A stretch of 7,344 bases of DNA, from assembly GCA_021804345.1 (NCBI GenBank), contig JAJZHV010000051.1:1-7344 (forward strand), written 5' to 3'. The translations under genes were made by a program, and so were the position numbers. A model generated the notes under the pieces. That model searched no databases. It was not told the DNA's origin and saw only the letters and a program-made list of their open reading frames with translations. Shown one piece after another: positions 1 through 5,735 of this stretch (the stretch's first letter is position 1; each line of letters begins with the position of its first letter). This stretch comes from Pseudomonadota bacterium. Its GTDB lineage: Bacteria; Pseudomonadota; Gammaproteobacteria; Burkholderiales; Ferrovaceae.

Positions 1-159
1 CCGAGCGGGTTCGGGCAGTGCGCCGGCGCCCTCGGAGCCCGACAGAGGCTGACCACAGGCCAGCCCATAGAAACCCAGACTGATCAGGCCCATGCCCAAC
101 CGGCACAACAAAGGCACGAGGCGCATACCCGGTGTGCGCACGGCAACCTTGTTGGCCAT
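1..159 (-). CDS. N-terminal fragment of an exported protein (signal peptide, possibly a lipoprotein), truncated by the window edge
   Basis: The first 53 codons of an open frame that continues past the left edge; I do not recognise the family. The translation begins MANKVAVRTPGMRLVPLLCR and runs into a hydrophobic stretch (about residues 13-35), then a Gly/Ser/Pro/Ala-rich, apparently mature segment. From the internal Met12 (start at 126) it reads as a classic signal peptide: Arg after the Met, a hydrophobic core, then LACGQ. The Cys follows Gly-Leu-Ala, only a loose fit to a lipobox, so signal peptidase I cleavage is equally possible. Both starts (159 and 126) are in frame and neither has a strong Shine-Dalgarno. 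An in-frame TTG at 204 overlaps the panB stop but would give a poor N-terminus. The gene lies 41 nt after panB on the same strand, so it may belong to the same transcript. Function unknown; the reading frame is fairly secure because of the signal-like N-terminus. Confidence 0.6.
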   Translation of the reverse strand, partial: MANKVAVRTPGMRLVPLLCRLGMGLISLGFYGLACGQPLSGSEGAGALPEPAR

Positions 160-200
160 CCCACGCGGGTGGCCAGGGCGAGGACAAAGTAGGCGGGCCC

Positions 201-998
201 TCAAGAACCGTAACAATGCTCTGGCCCTGGAAAACGCCCCGCCTTGACTTCAGCCACGTACAGTTGGACCGCGGCTTCGATGGATCCGGTCTCCTGAATG
301 AAGGGTCGTACAAAGCGGGGCGGAATGTAGGCGCCTAGGCCCAGCATGTCGTAGATGACCAATACTTGGCCACTGCAGCGGGCACTGGCGCCAATGCCGA
401 TGGTGGGTAGCTGGACGGCATCGCAGATGCGCTCGGCCAGGGTGCGCGGGATGGCTTCCATGAGCAGGATACTGGCCCCGCTGGACTCTAGGGTTTTGGC
501 ATCCTCGATGATGCGTTCGGCCGCAGCGCTATCGCGTCCTTGTACCTTGAAGCCGCCCATTTGATGCACGGATTGGGGGGTCAGGCCCACATGGGAACAC
601 ACCGGAACCCCACGACTGACCAGAAACTCCACGGTGGCCGCCATTTCACGACCGCCTTCAATCTTGACCATCTGCGCCCCGGCACGCATGAGTTCGGCCG
701 CGTTGCGAAAGGTTTCCTGGGGGTTGACTTGGGAACTGCCAAAGGGCATGTCGGCCAGCAAAAAGACCGAACTGGAGCCCCGGGCCACACAGGCCGTGTG
801 ATAGGCCACATCCTCGATGCTCACCGGAAGGGGCGAGTCGTGGCCCTGGACCACCATGCCCAGGGAATCGCCGATGAGCAGCATATCGACCCCGGCTTGC
901 TCTAGCACCCGAGCAAAGCTGGAGTCGTAGCAGGTCAACATGGCAATTTTTTCGCCACGGGCGTGCATGGCGCTGATATCCAGCAAGGATCTACGCAT
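201..998 (-). CDS. panB: 3-methyl-2-oxobutanoate hydroxymethyltransferase (ketopantoate hydroxymethyltransferase)
   Basis: PanB transfers a hydroxymethyl group from 5,10-methylene-tetrahydrofolate to 2-oxoisovalerate, giving ketopantoate. This is the first committed step of pantothenate and coenzyme A synthesis, carried out in the cytoplasm by a Mg-dependent, usually decameric TIM-barrel enzyme. The 265-residue product matches the usual length (E. coli about 264). Visible signatures are LTCYDSSFAR (21-30), LLIGDSLGMVVQGHDS (40-55), LLADMPFGS (80-88), KIEGG (112-116) and LLMEAIP (178-184). They place the expected metal ligands at Asp44, Asp83 and Glu114 and the catalytic Glu at 181. The ATG at 998 is chosen because it gives the family-length N-terminus; a GTG at 1073 would add 25 unrelated residues and overlap the upstream gene. 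There is no clear Shine-Dalgarno, and the start lies 5 nt after the stop of the molybdoenzyme gene, so translation is probably coupled. panC does not follow directly. Confidence 0.96.
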   Translation of the reverse strand: MRRSLLDISAMHARGEKIAMLTCYDSSFARVLEQAGVDMLLIGDSLGMVVQGHDSPLPVSIEDVAYHTACVARGSSSVFLLADMPFGSSQVNPQETFRNAAELMRAGAQMVKIEGGREMAATVEFLVSRGVPVCSHVGLTPQSVHQMGGFKVQGRDSAAAERIIEDAKTLESSGASILLMEAIPRTLAERICDAVQLPTIGIGASARCSGQVLVIYDMLGLGAYIPPRFVRPFIQETGSIEAAVQLYVAEVKAGRFPGPEHCYGS

Positions 999-1003
999 GA
1001 TGA

Positions 1004-3145
1004 TTACAGGCTTTGCCGTGCCAGGGGAAGGGAGCGAATCCGTTTTCCCGTCAACCGGAACAAGGCGTTGCACAGGGCCGGTGCAATGGGTGGAGTGCCG
1101 GGTTCCCCCACTCCTCCTGGGGGTTCGGAGGAAGGCACGAAATGCACGGACACCTGCGGCATGGCCGTCAAGCGCAACAGCGGATAATCATGGAAATTGG
1201 ATTGATCGATTTTGCCCTCAGTGAAGGTGATTTCCCCATACAGGGCAGCACCTAGGCCAAAGATCATGGCGCCTTCCATTTGCGCGGCGGCAATGTCTGG
1301 GTTGACGACAGTGCCAATATCGGCCGCGATGGTGACCCGATGAATGCGGGGTTGCCCCTGCTCTAGGGACACCTCGGCCACTTCCGCCACGATACTGCCA
1401 AAGGATTCCACCAGGGCAATGCCCCGGGCACGCCCTGGGGGCAGGGGCTGGGTCCATCCGGATTCCTGGGCCACCCGTTCCAGAACGGCTTTGGCCCGCG
1501 GTGTTTGGGTGAGGAGAGCCCGTCGATATTCGAAGGGGTCAGCACCGGCGGCATGGGCCATTTCATCCATGAAGGATTCGGAAAAGAAACTGTTTTGAGT
1601 ATGCCCCACCGAGCGCCAGAACCACACGCGCACACCTGGTGCAAAGGGCGTCCAGCGTACTTGAAAGTCTGGCAAATGGTAGGGGATGTCTGCCAGCCCT
1701 TCCACCGAGGTCCTGTCAATACCTTTGTCGATGAGGGCAGGTTCGAATCCCGTGCCCAGGGCGATGGAGTCGCAGGCCGTGTGCATGGAATACTGCAGGA
1801 TCTGGCCTTTGGTATCCAGTTTGGCGTCCATCTGACACAAGGCCATGGGCCGATAGTATTGCGCCTGCATGTCGTCTTCGCGGGTATAGACCACCTTTAC
1901 CGGGGCCCCGGCATCGCGCGCCAGACTGACGGCCTCCACCACAAAATCCGGAGCAAAGCGGCGCCCAAAGCCCCCGCCCAAAAACTGGGTATGGACAAAG
2001 ACCTGTTGCAGCTCATGACCGGTCAACTTGGCCGCCAGTTGCTGGTTGGGTCCTTGCGCCTGGGTGCCCACCCATAAATCTACGCGATCCGGCTGAACCC
2101 AGGCGGTGCAGTTCATGGGTTCCATGGGCGCATGAGCCAGATAGGGCGCTTCGTAACGCGCCGTGAGGGTGCTGGCCGCGGGCTCGGTACTGGCCGGGGT
2201 ACTGGAGCGTTGCAAGGCGACCTTGGCGGCCTCGCCCGAATCCAGCAGTTGCGCCATCTGTTGGCGCAGGGCCTGGGTGGAGCGGGTGTGATGGGCGCTC
2301 TCGTCCCATTGGATCTGCAAGTGCTCACGGCCCTTCATGGCGTGCCAGGTGGTGTCTGCCAATACGGCTAATCCTTGGCCTGTGGGGGATTGCACCGGCA
2401 ACACGAAACGCACCCCCGGTTGTTTGAGGGCTTCGGTGGCGTCGTAATGCACCAGGGTGGAGCCCAACACAGCCGGGCGCGCCACCACAGCGGTGAGCAA
2501 ACCGGGAAGACGCTTGTCCAGGCCAAAGGCGGCACTGCCCGTGGATTTGGGCAAGCTATCCAGGCGATGCGCCGGTTTGCCAATCAGGGTGAAGGTGCTG
2601 GGAGACTTGAGAGCAACCTTTTGCGGCAGCGGCACCTGGGCCGTGTGCGGGACCATATCGGCAAAGCTGGCACGATGCACACCGGCTTGCAGCACGCCCT
2701 GACTGATCCTGATCTGTTCCGGTGGCAGATTCCATTGCTGGGCTGCTGCAGCACGCAATAACTCCCGTGCCGTGGCTCCTGCCTGGCGCAAGGGTTGCCA
2801 CATGGCGCGCACCGAAGTAGAGCCCCCGGTGGCCTGCGTATGAAACCAAGGGTGGGCATATTCCGGGGCGGCCGGGGCAAACTCCACCTGGATCATGGAC
2901 CAGTCCAGCTCCATTTCTTCCGCCAAGATCATGGGTAAGGCCGTCATGACCCCCTGCCCCATTTCCGATTTATCCACCAGAATTGTCACATGGCCATTGG
3001 CGTCGATGCGCACCCAGGGGTTAGGAGAAAAAGAGCGGGGGGATTCCGCCAGCGCAGCCTGCGGGGCGCTCCATTGCAGGGCAAACCCGCCACCAGCCAG
3101 CAGGACGCGCTTGATGAATTCACGTCGGTCCAGGGTTGAATCCAT
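1004..3145 (-). CDS. Tat-exported molybdopterin-binding large subunit of the xanthine oxidase family (isoquinoline 1-oxidoreductase beta / IorB-like)
   Basis: A 713-residue catalytic subunit of the molybdenum hydroxylase family, related to IorB and membrane aldehyde dehydrogenase large subunits. These enzymes hydroxylate aldehydes or N-heterocycles using water and pass electrons to a small [2Fe-2S] subunit, then often to a cytochrome c. The N-terminus has a twin-arginine signal (DRREFIKRVLLAGGG, Arg7-Arg8) with a likely AxA cleavage after Ala33 (ALA-ES), so the enzyme should be periplasmic. Landmarks in order: DKSEMGQGVMTALPMILAEE (58-77), YEAPYLAHAPMEPMNCTA (331-348), QFLGGGFGRRF (387-397, cofactor loop), WRSVGHTQNSFFSESFMDE (510-528), and GGVGEPGTPPIAPA (677-690), whose Glu681 sits where the family's catalytic Glu lies. 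Length fits the family (about 700-750) and I see no break. A GGAG site lies 6 nt before the ATG. Odd: no [2Fe-2S] subunit gene is adjacent, and panB follows after 5 nt. The substrate cannot be read from the sequence; the family assignment is secure. Confidence 0.93.
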   Translation of the reverse strand: MDSTLDRREFIKRVLLAGGGFALQWSAPQAALAESPRSFSPNPWVRIDANGHVTILVDKSEMGQGVMTALPMILAEEMELDWSMIQVEFAPAAPEYAHPWFHTQATGGSTSVRAMWQPLRQAGATARELLRAAAAQQWNLPPEQIRISQGVLQAGVHRASFADMVPHTAQVPLPQKVALKSPSTFTLIGKPAHRLDSLPKSTGSAAFGLDKRLPGLLTAVVARPAVLGSTLVHYDATEALKQPGVRFVLPVQSPTGQGLAVLADTTWHAMKGREHLQIQWDESAHHTRSTQALRQQMAQLLDSGEAAKVALQRSSTPASTEPAASTLTARYEAPYLAHAPMEPMNCTAWVQPDRVDLWVGTQAQGPNQQLAAKLTGHELQQVFVHTQFLGGGFGRRFAPDFVVEAVSLARDAGAPVKVVYTREDDMQAQYYRPMALCQMDAKLDTKGQILQYSMHTACDSIALGTGFEPALIDKGIDRTSVEGLADIPYHLPDFQVRWTPFAPGVRVWFWRSVGHTQNSFFSESFMDEMAHAAGADPFEYRRALLTQTPRAKAVLERVAQESGWTQPLPPGRARGIALVESFGSIVAEVAEVSLEQGQPRIHRVTIAADIGTVVNPDIAAAQMEGAMIFGLGAALYGEITFTEGKIDQSNFHDYPLLRLTAMPQVSVHFVPSSEPPGGVGEPGTPPIAPALCNALFRLTGKRIRSLPLARQSL

Positions 3146-3151
3146 GAAAGT

Positions 3152-3155
3152 CTCC
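3152..3155 (-). promoter_or_regulatory. Ribosome binding site of the molybdoenzyme gene
   Basis: On the minus strand GGAG lies 6 nt before the ATG at 3145. It supports this start, which also keeps the complete twin-arginine signal peptide. Confidence 0.7.
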
Positions 3156-3166
3156 AGTTCTTGAAA

Positions 3167-3197
3167 AGTAAACGGCGCCAGTCTTCTGCCCGATCAA
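3167..3197 (-). promoter_or_regulatory. Weak candidate sigma70-type promoter for the molybdoenzyme-panB unit
   Basis: On the minus strand TTGATC (3197-3192) could be a -35 box and TTTACT (3172-3167) a -10 box, each matching the consensus at four of six positions. The 19-nt spacer is longer than ideal, so the call is tentative. If real, transcription would start about 15 nt before the ATG at 3145. The -35 box would be one half of the perfect palindrome at 3192-3207. Confidence 0.2.
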
Positions 3198-3207
3198 TGC
3201 CTTGATC
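3192..3207. repeat. Perfect 6-bp inverted repeat GATCAA-N4-TTGATC (possible operator)
   Basis: Two perfect 6-bp arms separated by TGCC lie in the 119-nt gap between tatD and the molybdoenzyme gene, 46-62 nt before the latter's start. No T-run follows on either strand, so it does not look like an intrinsic terminator. Its position over a candidate -35 box would suit a regulator site. The arms are in the reverse order of an FNR/CRP-type half-site pair, so I do not assign it to that family. Confidence 0.4.
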
Positions 3208-3264
3208 CCTGAGCGCTCTGCGGGGAGGGGCCAGTGTGCCGGGTTAGCCTGAAACGCAAGTATA

Positions 3265-4032
3265 TCAAGCCGCCACCCGAAATAATTCGAAGAAATTCTG
3301 ACTGGTGCGCATGCCCACCTGTTCATCGGTCATGCCCCGCAGTACAGCAATTTCCTGGGCCACATGACGCACGAATGAGGGCTCATTGGTTTTTCCCCGA
3401 TGGGGCGTTGGAGCCAAGTAGGGGGAATCCGTTTCAATCAGCATGCGTTCCAGCGGAATGGTGCATGCCAGGGTTTTCAGGGCCTGAGCATTCTTAAAGG
3501 TGACAATACCCGAAAAGGAAATCAGAAACCCCATGGCCAGGGCCGCTTCGGCCACCGCCTGGGATTCGGTAAAGCAATGCATGACGCCTCCGACGGCGGC
3601 AGCCCCTTCTTCCTGCATGATGCGCAAGGTATCTTCGGCCGCCGAACGGGTGTGAATGATGAGCGGTTTACCCGTGGCCCGGGCCGCGCGGATATGGGTT
3701 CGAAACCGCTCCCGTTGCCATTCCGGACGCTCCACTAGGCGGTAATAATCCAGGCCGGTTTCGCCAATGGCCACCACCTTGGGGTGCTGGGCCCAGGCGT
3801 AAAGGTCCTCCTGGGTGGGCTCGCGGGATAATTCGTAGTCCGGGTGAACCCCAACGGTGGCGTACCAGTGGGGATGCCATTGGGAGACCTCTAGGACATC
3901 CTTCAGGGTATCGGGCTGAACAGCGATACAGAGGGCATGGGTCACCTGATTTTGCACCATGGCGCTTTCGATCTGGGGCAAGCGGGTGCGCAGTTCGGGA
4001 AAGTCCAGATGGCAATGGGAGTCGACAAACAT
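3265..4032 (-). CDS. tatD: TatD/YcfH-family metal-dependent hydrolase (putative DNase)
   Basis: A 255-residue TIM-barrel metallohydrolase of the TatD family; members have 3'-5' exonuclease or DNase activity on DNA and depend on divalent metals. Despite the name they are not part of the Tat translocase. The expected metal ligands are all visible: VDSHCHLDF (3-11, His6 and His8), IGETGLDYY (89-97, Glu91), IIHTRS (125-130, His127), VMHCFT (150-155, His152) and ETDSPYLAP (200-208, Asp202). Length matches the family (about 255-265). The ATG at 4032 is preferred because it places MFVDSHCHLDF at the N-terminus; an in-frame TTG at 4050 adds six residues without a ribosome site. The position downstream of holB is that of the YcfH-type paralogue, which commonly closes this gene cluster, usually with pilZ between. 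The 78-nt upstream gap carries a plausible promoter of its own. The cellular substrate of this subgroup is not well defined. Confidence 0.93.
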   Translation of the reverse strand: MFVDSHCHLDFPELRTRLPQIESAMVQNQVTHALCIAVQPDTLKDVLEVSQWHPHWYATVGVHPDYELSREPTQEDLYAWAQHPKVVAIGETGLDYYRLVERPEWQRERFRTHIRAARATGKPLIIHTRSAAEDTLRIMQEEGAAAVGGVMHCFTESQAVAEAALAMGFLISFSGIVTFKNAQALKTLACTIPLERMLIETDSPYLAPTPHRGKTNEPSFVRHVAQEIAVLRGMTDEQVGMRTSQNFFELFRVAA

Positions 4033-4046
4033 GATGAGGTCACAAT

Positions 4047-4082
4047 GCAAAAGGGGATTATTGCATGATCAGTCCCCCTTGC
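4047..4082. repeat. Imperfect inverted repeat (GCAA-AA-GGGG ... CCCC-C-TTGC)
   Basis: In the holB-tatD gap the arms GCAA/GGGG and CCCC/TTGC face each other across a 17-nt AT-rich loop, with unequal bulges. On the minus strand the second arm ends in CCCCTTTT, so a weak terminator or attenuator for the upstream operon is conceivable. The long loop and short T-run make this uncertain. The repeat also brackets the candidate tatD -10 box. Confidence 0.3.
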
Positions 4083-4085
4083 GAA
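4057..4085 (-). promoter_or_regulatory. Candidate sigma70-type promoter for tatD
   Basis: On the minus strand TTCGCA (4085-4080, four of six matches to TTGACA) is followed after exactly 17 nt by AATAAT (4062-4057, five of six matches to TATAAT). The predicted transcription start near 4050 lies about 18 nt before the tatD ATG. This is the best promoter-like pair I found between genes and would let tatD be expressed apart from the fabF-holB run. Confidence 0.35.
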
Positions 4086-4110
4086 GTCATTTACCGCATC
4101 GACATTGTCT

Positions 4111-5115
4111 TCACGCTGTGGAAAAACAGGGTAGCAACAGATGTTCGGCCAGCAAGCGCGGGTTGAGCGGATGGTGCATGAGCCGGCGTGCCTCGCGCAA
4201 GGATTTTTCCCAAGCCAGCAGATCGAACAGGGATAAGCGTTCGCTCATGCGCGCCAAGGAGCTTGACAGCGCCAGGTGGTAGCGCGCCTGCCCCAGGATT
4301 TTGAATTCGATCAGATCAAACACCCAGCGTTGCAGCCAGTCCAGCCAGTCGGACAGGGGTAGCTTGGCGGTGTGTTCCGACAACTGGATGAGCGTGAGTT
4401 GGCCGGCAACCAGGTGCTCCAGCCAGGCCGTGCGCACGCCCTGCTCCTGCAGCGCCAAACGCTGGGCCTCGAGCGGGGCCTGGCCGGCCAGGGCCAGGAG
4501 CTGTTCCGGGGCAGCCACCGCCTGTGCCTGGAGCCAGGCCAGGGCCACAGGGGTGGGCGGCAAGGCTAGCTTGAAAGATTGGCAGCGGCTGAGGATGGTG
4601 GCCGGAACGCGCGCCGGATGGTGGCTGACCAGCAAAAAAACGGTGCCCGGGCGTGGTTCTTCCAGGACCTTGAGCAGGGCATTGGCCGCATTGGGGTTGA
4701 GCGCCTCGGCCGGGTCCACCACCAGCACCCGATAGCCCTGTTGGTGGGTGCTCAAGACCAGAAAATCGCTGAGCTCACGCACCTGATCCACCGTGATCCA
4801 GGCACTGCCAGGGCTGGCCCGGGGGCTATCGCTCAGGCCAGCGGGGGATGCGCCCTCCACCCCCGGTGGCGCCGCGGCAGATTCCGGCTCCAGCAGCCGG
4901 TAATCCGGATGCGTGGCTGCGCCAAACCACTGGCACGGGGTACAGGTGCCACAGCCTAGGCCCTGGGCCTGCGGACGCGCACAGAACAGGGCCTGCGCCA
5001 CCTGACGGGCAAACTGGGATAGACCGATGCCCCGTGGCCCGGAGAGCAACAGGGCCTGAGCTGGGGGGCGCTGCATCAGGCGCGCCAAGGGCTCTTGCAG
5101 CCAAGGATAGATCAT
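4111..5115 (-). CDS. holB: DNA polymerase III subunit delta' (clamp loader)
   Basis: A subunit of the clamp loader that opens the beta sliding clamp and loads it on primed DNA during replication. The 334-residue product equals the E. coli length. An AAA+ fold is visible: LLLSGPRGIGLSQFA (22-36) is a P-loop remnant without the catalytic Lys, as expected for the non-ATPase delta'. C45 and CGTCTPC (55-61, Cys55, Cys58 and Cys61) form the zinc module, followed by THPDYRLLEPE (68-78). ITVDQVREL (107-115), NAANALLKVLEEP (142-154) and the SRC motif (176-178) come next, then the helical C-terminal collar domain. An Ala/Pro/Gly/Ser-rich stretch at about 79-105 lengthens the loop before ITVDQVR relative to E. 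coli. The ATG at 5115 overlaps the tmk stop as ATGA, with no visible Shine-Dalgarno, pointing to coupled translation; an upstream start would add 25 residues lying in tmk. The downstream neighbour is tatD, without the common pilZ. Confidence 0.95.
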   Translation of the reverse strand: MIYPWLQEPLARLMQRPPAQALLLSGPRGIGLSQFARQVAQALFCARPQAQGLGCGTCTPCQWFGAATHPDYRLLEPESAAAPPGVEGASPAGLSDSPRASPGSAWITVDQVRELSDFLVLSTHQQGYRVLVVDPAEALNPNAANALLKVLEEPRPGTVFLLVSHHPARVPATILSRCQSFKLALPPTPVALAWLQAQAVAAPEQLLALAGQAPLEAQRLALQEQGVRTAWLEHLVAGQLTLIQLSEHTAKLPLSDWLDWLQRWVFDLIEFKILGQARYHLALSSSLARMSERLSLFDLLAWEKSLREARRLMHHPLNPRLLAEHLLLPCFSTA

Positions 5116-5735
5116 GGAAAGCGCTGCGCCAATTCCTGCTCCATGAGCGCCCACAACTGATTGGGCGCTTGTGCCGCAGGCAACAGGCAAAAGCGCGCGG
5201 CATGACGATTTGCTCGCTCCAGATAAGCGGCACGCACGCGCTCGAAAAACGTGCCCCCCTGCTGTTCAAAACGGTCCAGTTCTGGACCGGCGCGTTGCAG
5301 GCGCTGCTGGGCGGTGGCTGGGTCTAGGTCGAACAAGAACGTGAGGTCGGGTTGCAGGCCCTCCACCACCCAGTCTTCCAGAAATTCCAGATGGGCGCAG
5401 GCCACCCCGCGACCACCTTGTTGATAGGCAAAACTGGCATCGGTAAACCGGTCACTCACCACCCATTGACCTTGCTCTAGGGCCGGAACGATGACCTGTT
5501 GCACCAGTTGGGCGCGGGCGGCAAAGAGCAGCAGGGTTTCTGCCTCCACGCTCATGTCCTGGTGCAGCAACAGTTGGCGCAGGGCCTCGCCCAAGGCCGT
5601 GCCGCCGGGTTCACGGGTTTGCACCACGCGCCGCCCGCGCTGGGTTAGCCAGTGCACTAGGGCGGGAAGGTGGGTGCTTTTGCCCGCACCATCGATGCCC
5701 TCCAGGCTGATGAAGCGACCGCGCGCGGGGTTCAT
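5112..5735 (-). CDS. tmk: Thymidylate kinase (dTMP kinase)
   Basis: Phosphorylates dTMP to dTDP with ATP in the cytoplasm, an essential step in dTTP supply. The 207-residue protein has the P-loop EGIDGAGKST (12-21), the TREPGG motif (40-45) that positions dTMP, and DRFTDASFAYQQGGRG (95-110), the second signature of the family. FLFDLDPATAQQRLQRAG (133-150) leads to ELDRFE (152-157), which resembles the lid of the E. coli-type enzyme. Length is normal (E. coli 213). The ATG at 5735 has a strong GGAGGG site 6 nt upstream and overlaps the mltG stop codon as ATGA; the tmk stop in turn overlaps the holB start as ATGA. The three genes are therefore almost certainly one transcript. FISLEGIDGAGKSTH is the form I associate with beta-proteobacteria rather than enteric bacteria, which is inference from memory. 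Confidence 0.97.
   Translation of the reverse strand: MNPARGRFISLEGIDGAGKSTHLPALVHWLTQRGRRVVQTREPGGTALGEALRQLLLHQDMSVEAETLLLFAARAQLVQQVIVPALEQGQWVVSDRFTDASFAYQQGGRGVACAHLEFLEDWVVEGLQPDLTFLFDLDPATAQQRLQRAGPELDRFEQQGGTFFERVRAAYLERANRHAARFCLLPAAQAPNQLWALMEQELAQRFP

Noticed and set aside
160..200. Terminator between panB and the leftmost gene
   Set aside because: Only a 4-bp CCAC/GTGG stem is present and no T-run follows, so transcription probably continues.
999..1073. Longer panB starting at the GTG at 1073
   Set aside because: The extra 25 residues do not resemble PanB, overlap the molybdoenzyme coding region, and the ATG at 998 gives the normal length.
1505..2077. Long plus-strand open frame (190 codons) inside the molybdoenzyme gene
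   Set aside because: It is antisense to a gene with complete family motifs, shows no recognisable domain, and long antisense frames are expected in GC-rich coding DNA.
3192..3207. FNR/CRP-type operator
   Set aside because: The FNR consensus is TTGAT-N4-ATCAA; here the arms are in the opposite order (ATCAA then TTGAT), so the site does not fit.
4111..5115. Loss of the P-loop Lys in HolB as a sign of decay
   Set aside because: delta' subunits are naturally non-ATPases with a degenerate P-loop; the zinc Cys residues and SRC motif are intact.
4826..5269. Minus-strand open frame of 147 codons spanning the tmk-holB junction
   Set aside because: It is a different frame of DNA already coding for tmk and holB, both of which carry intact catalytic or structural motifs.
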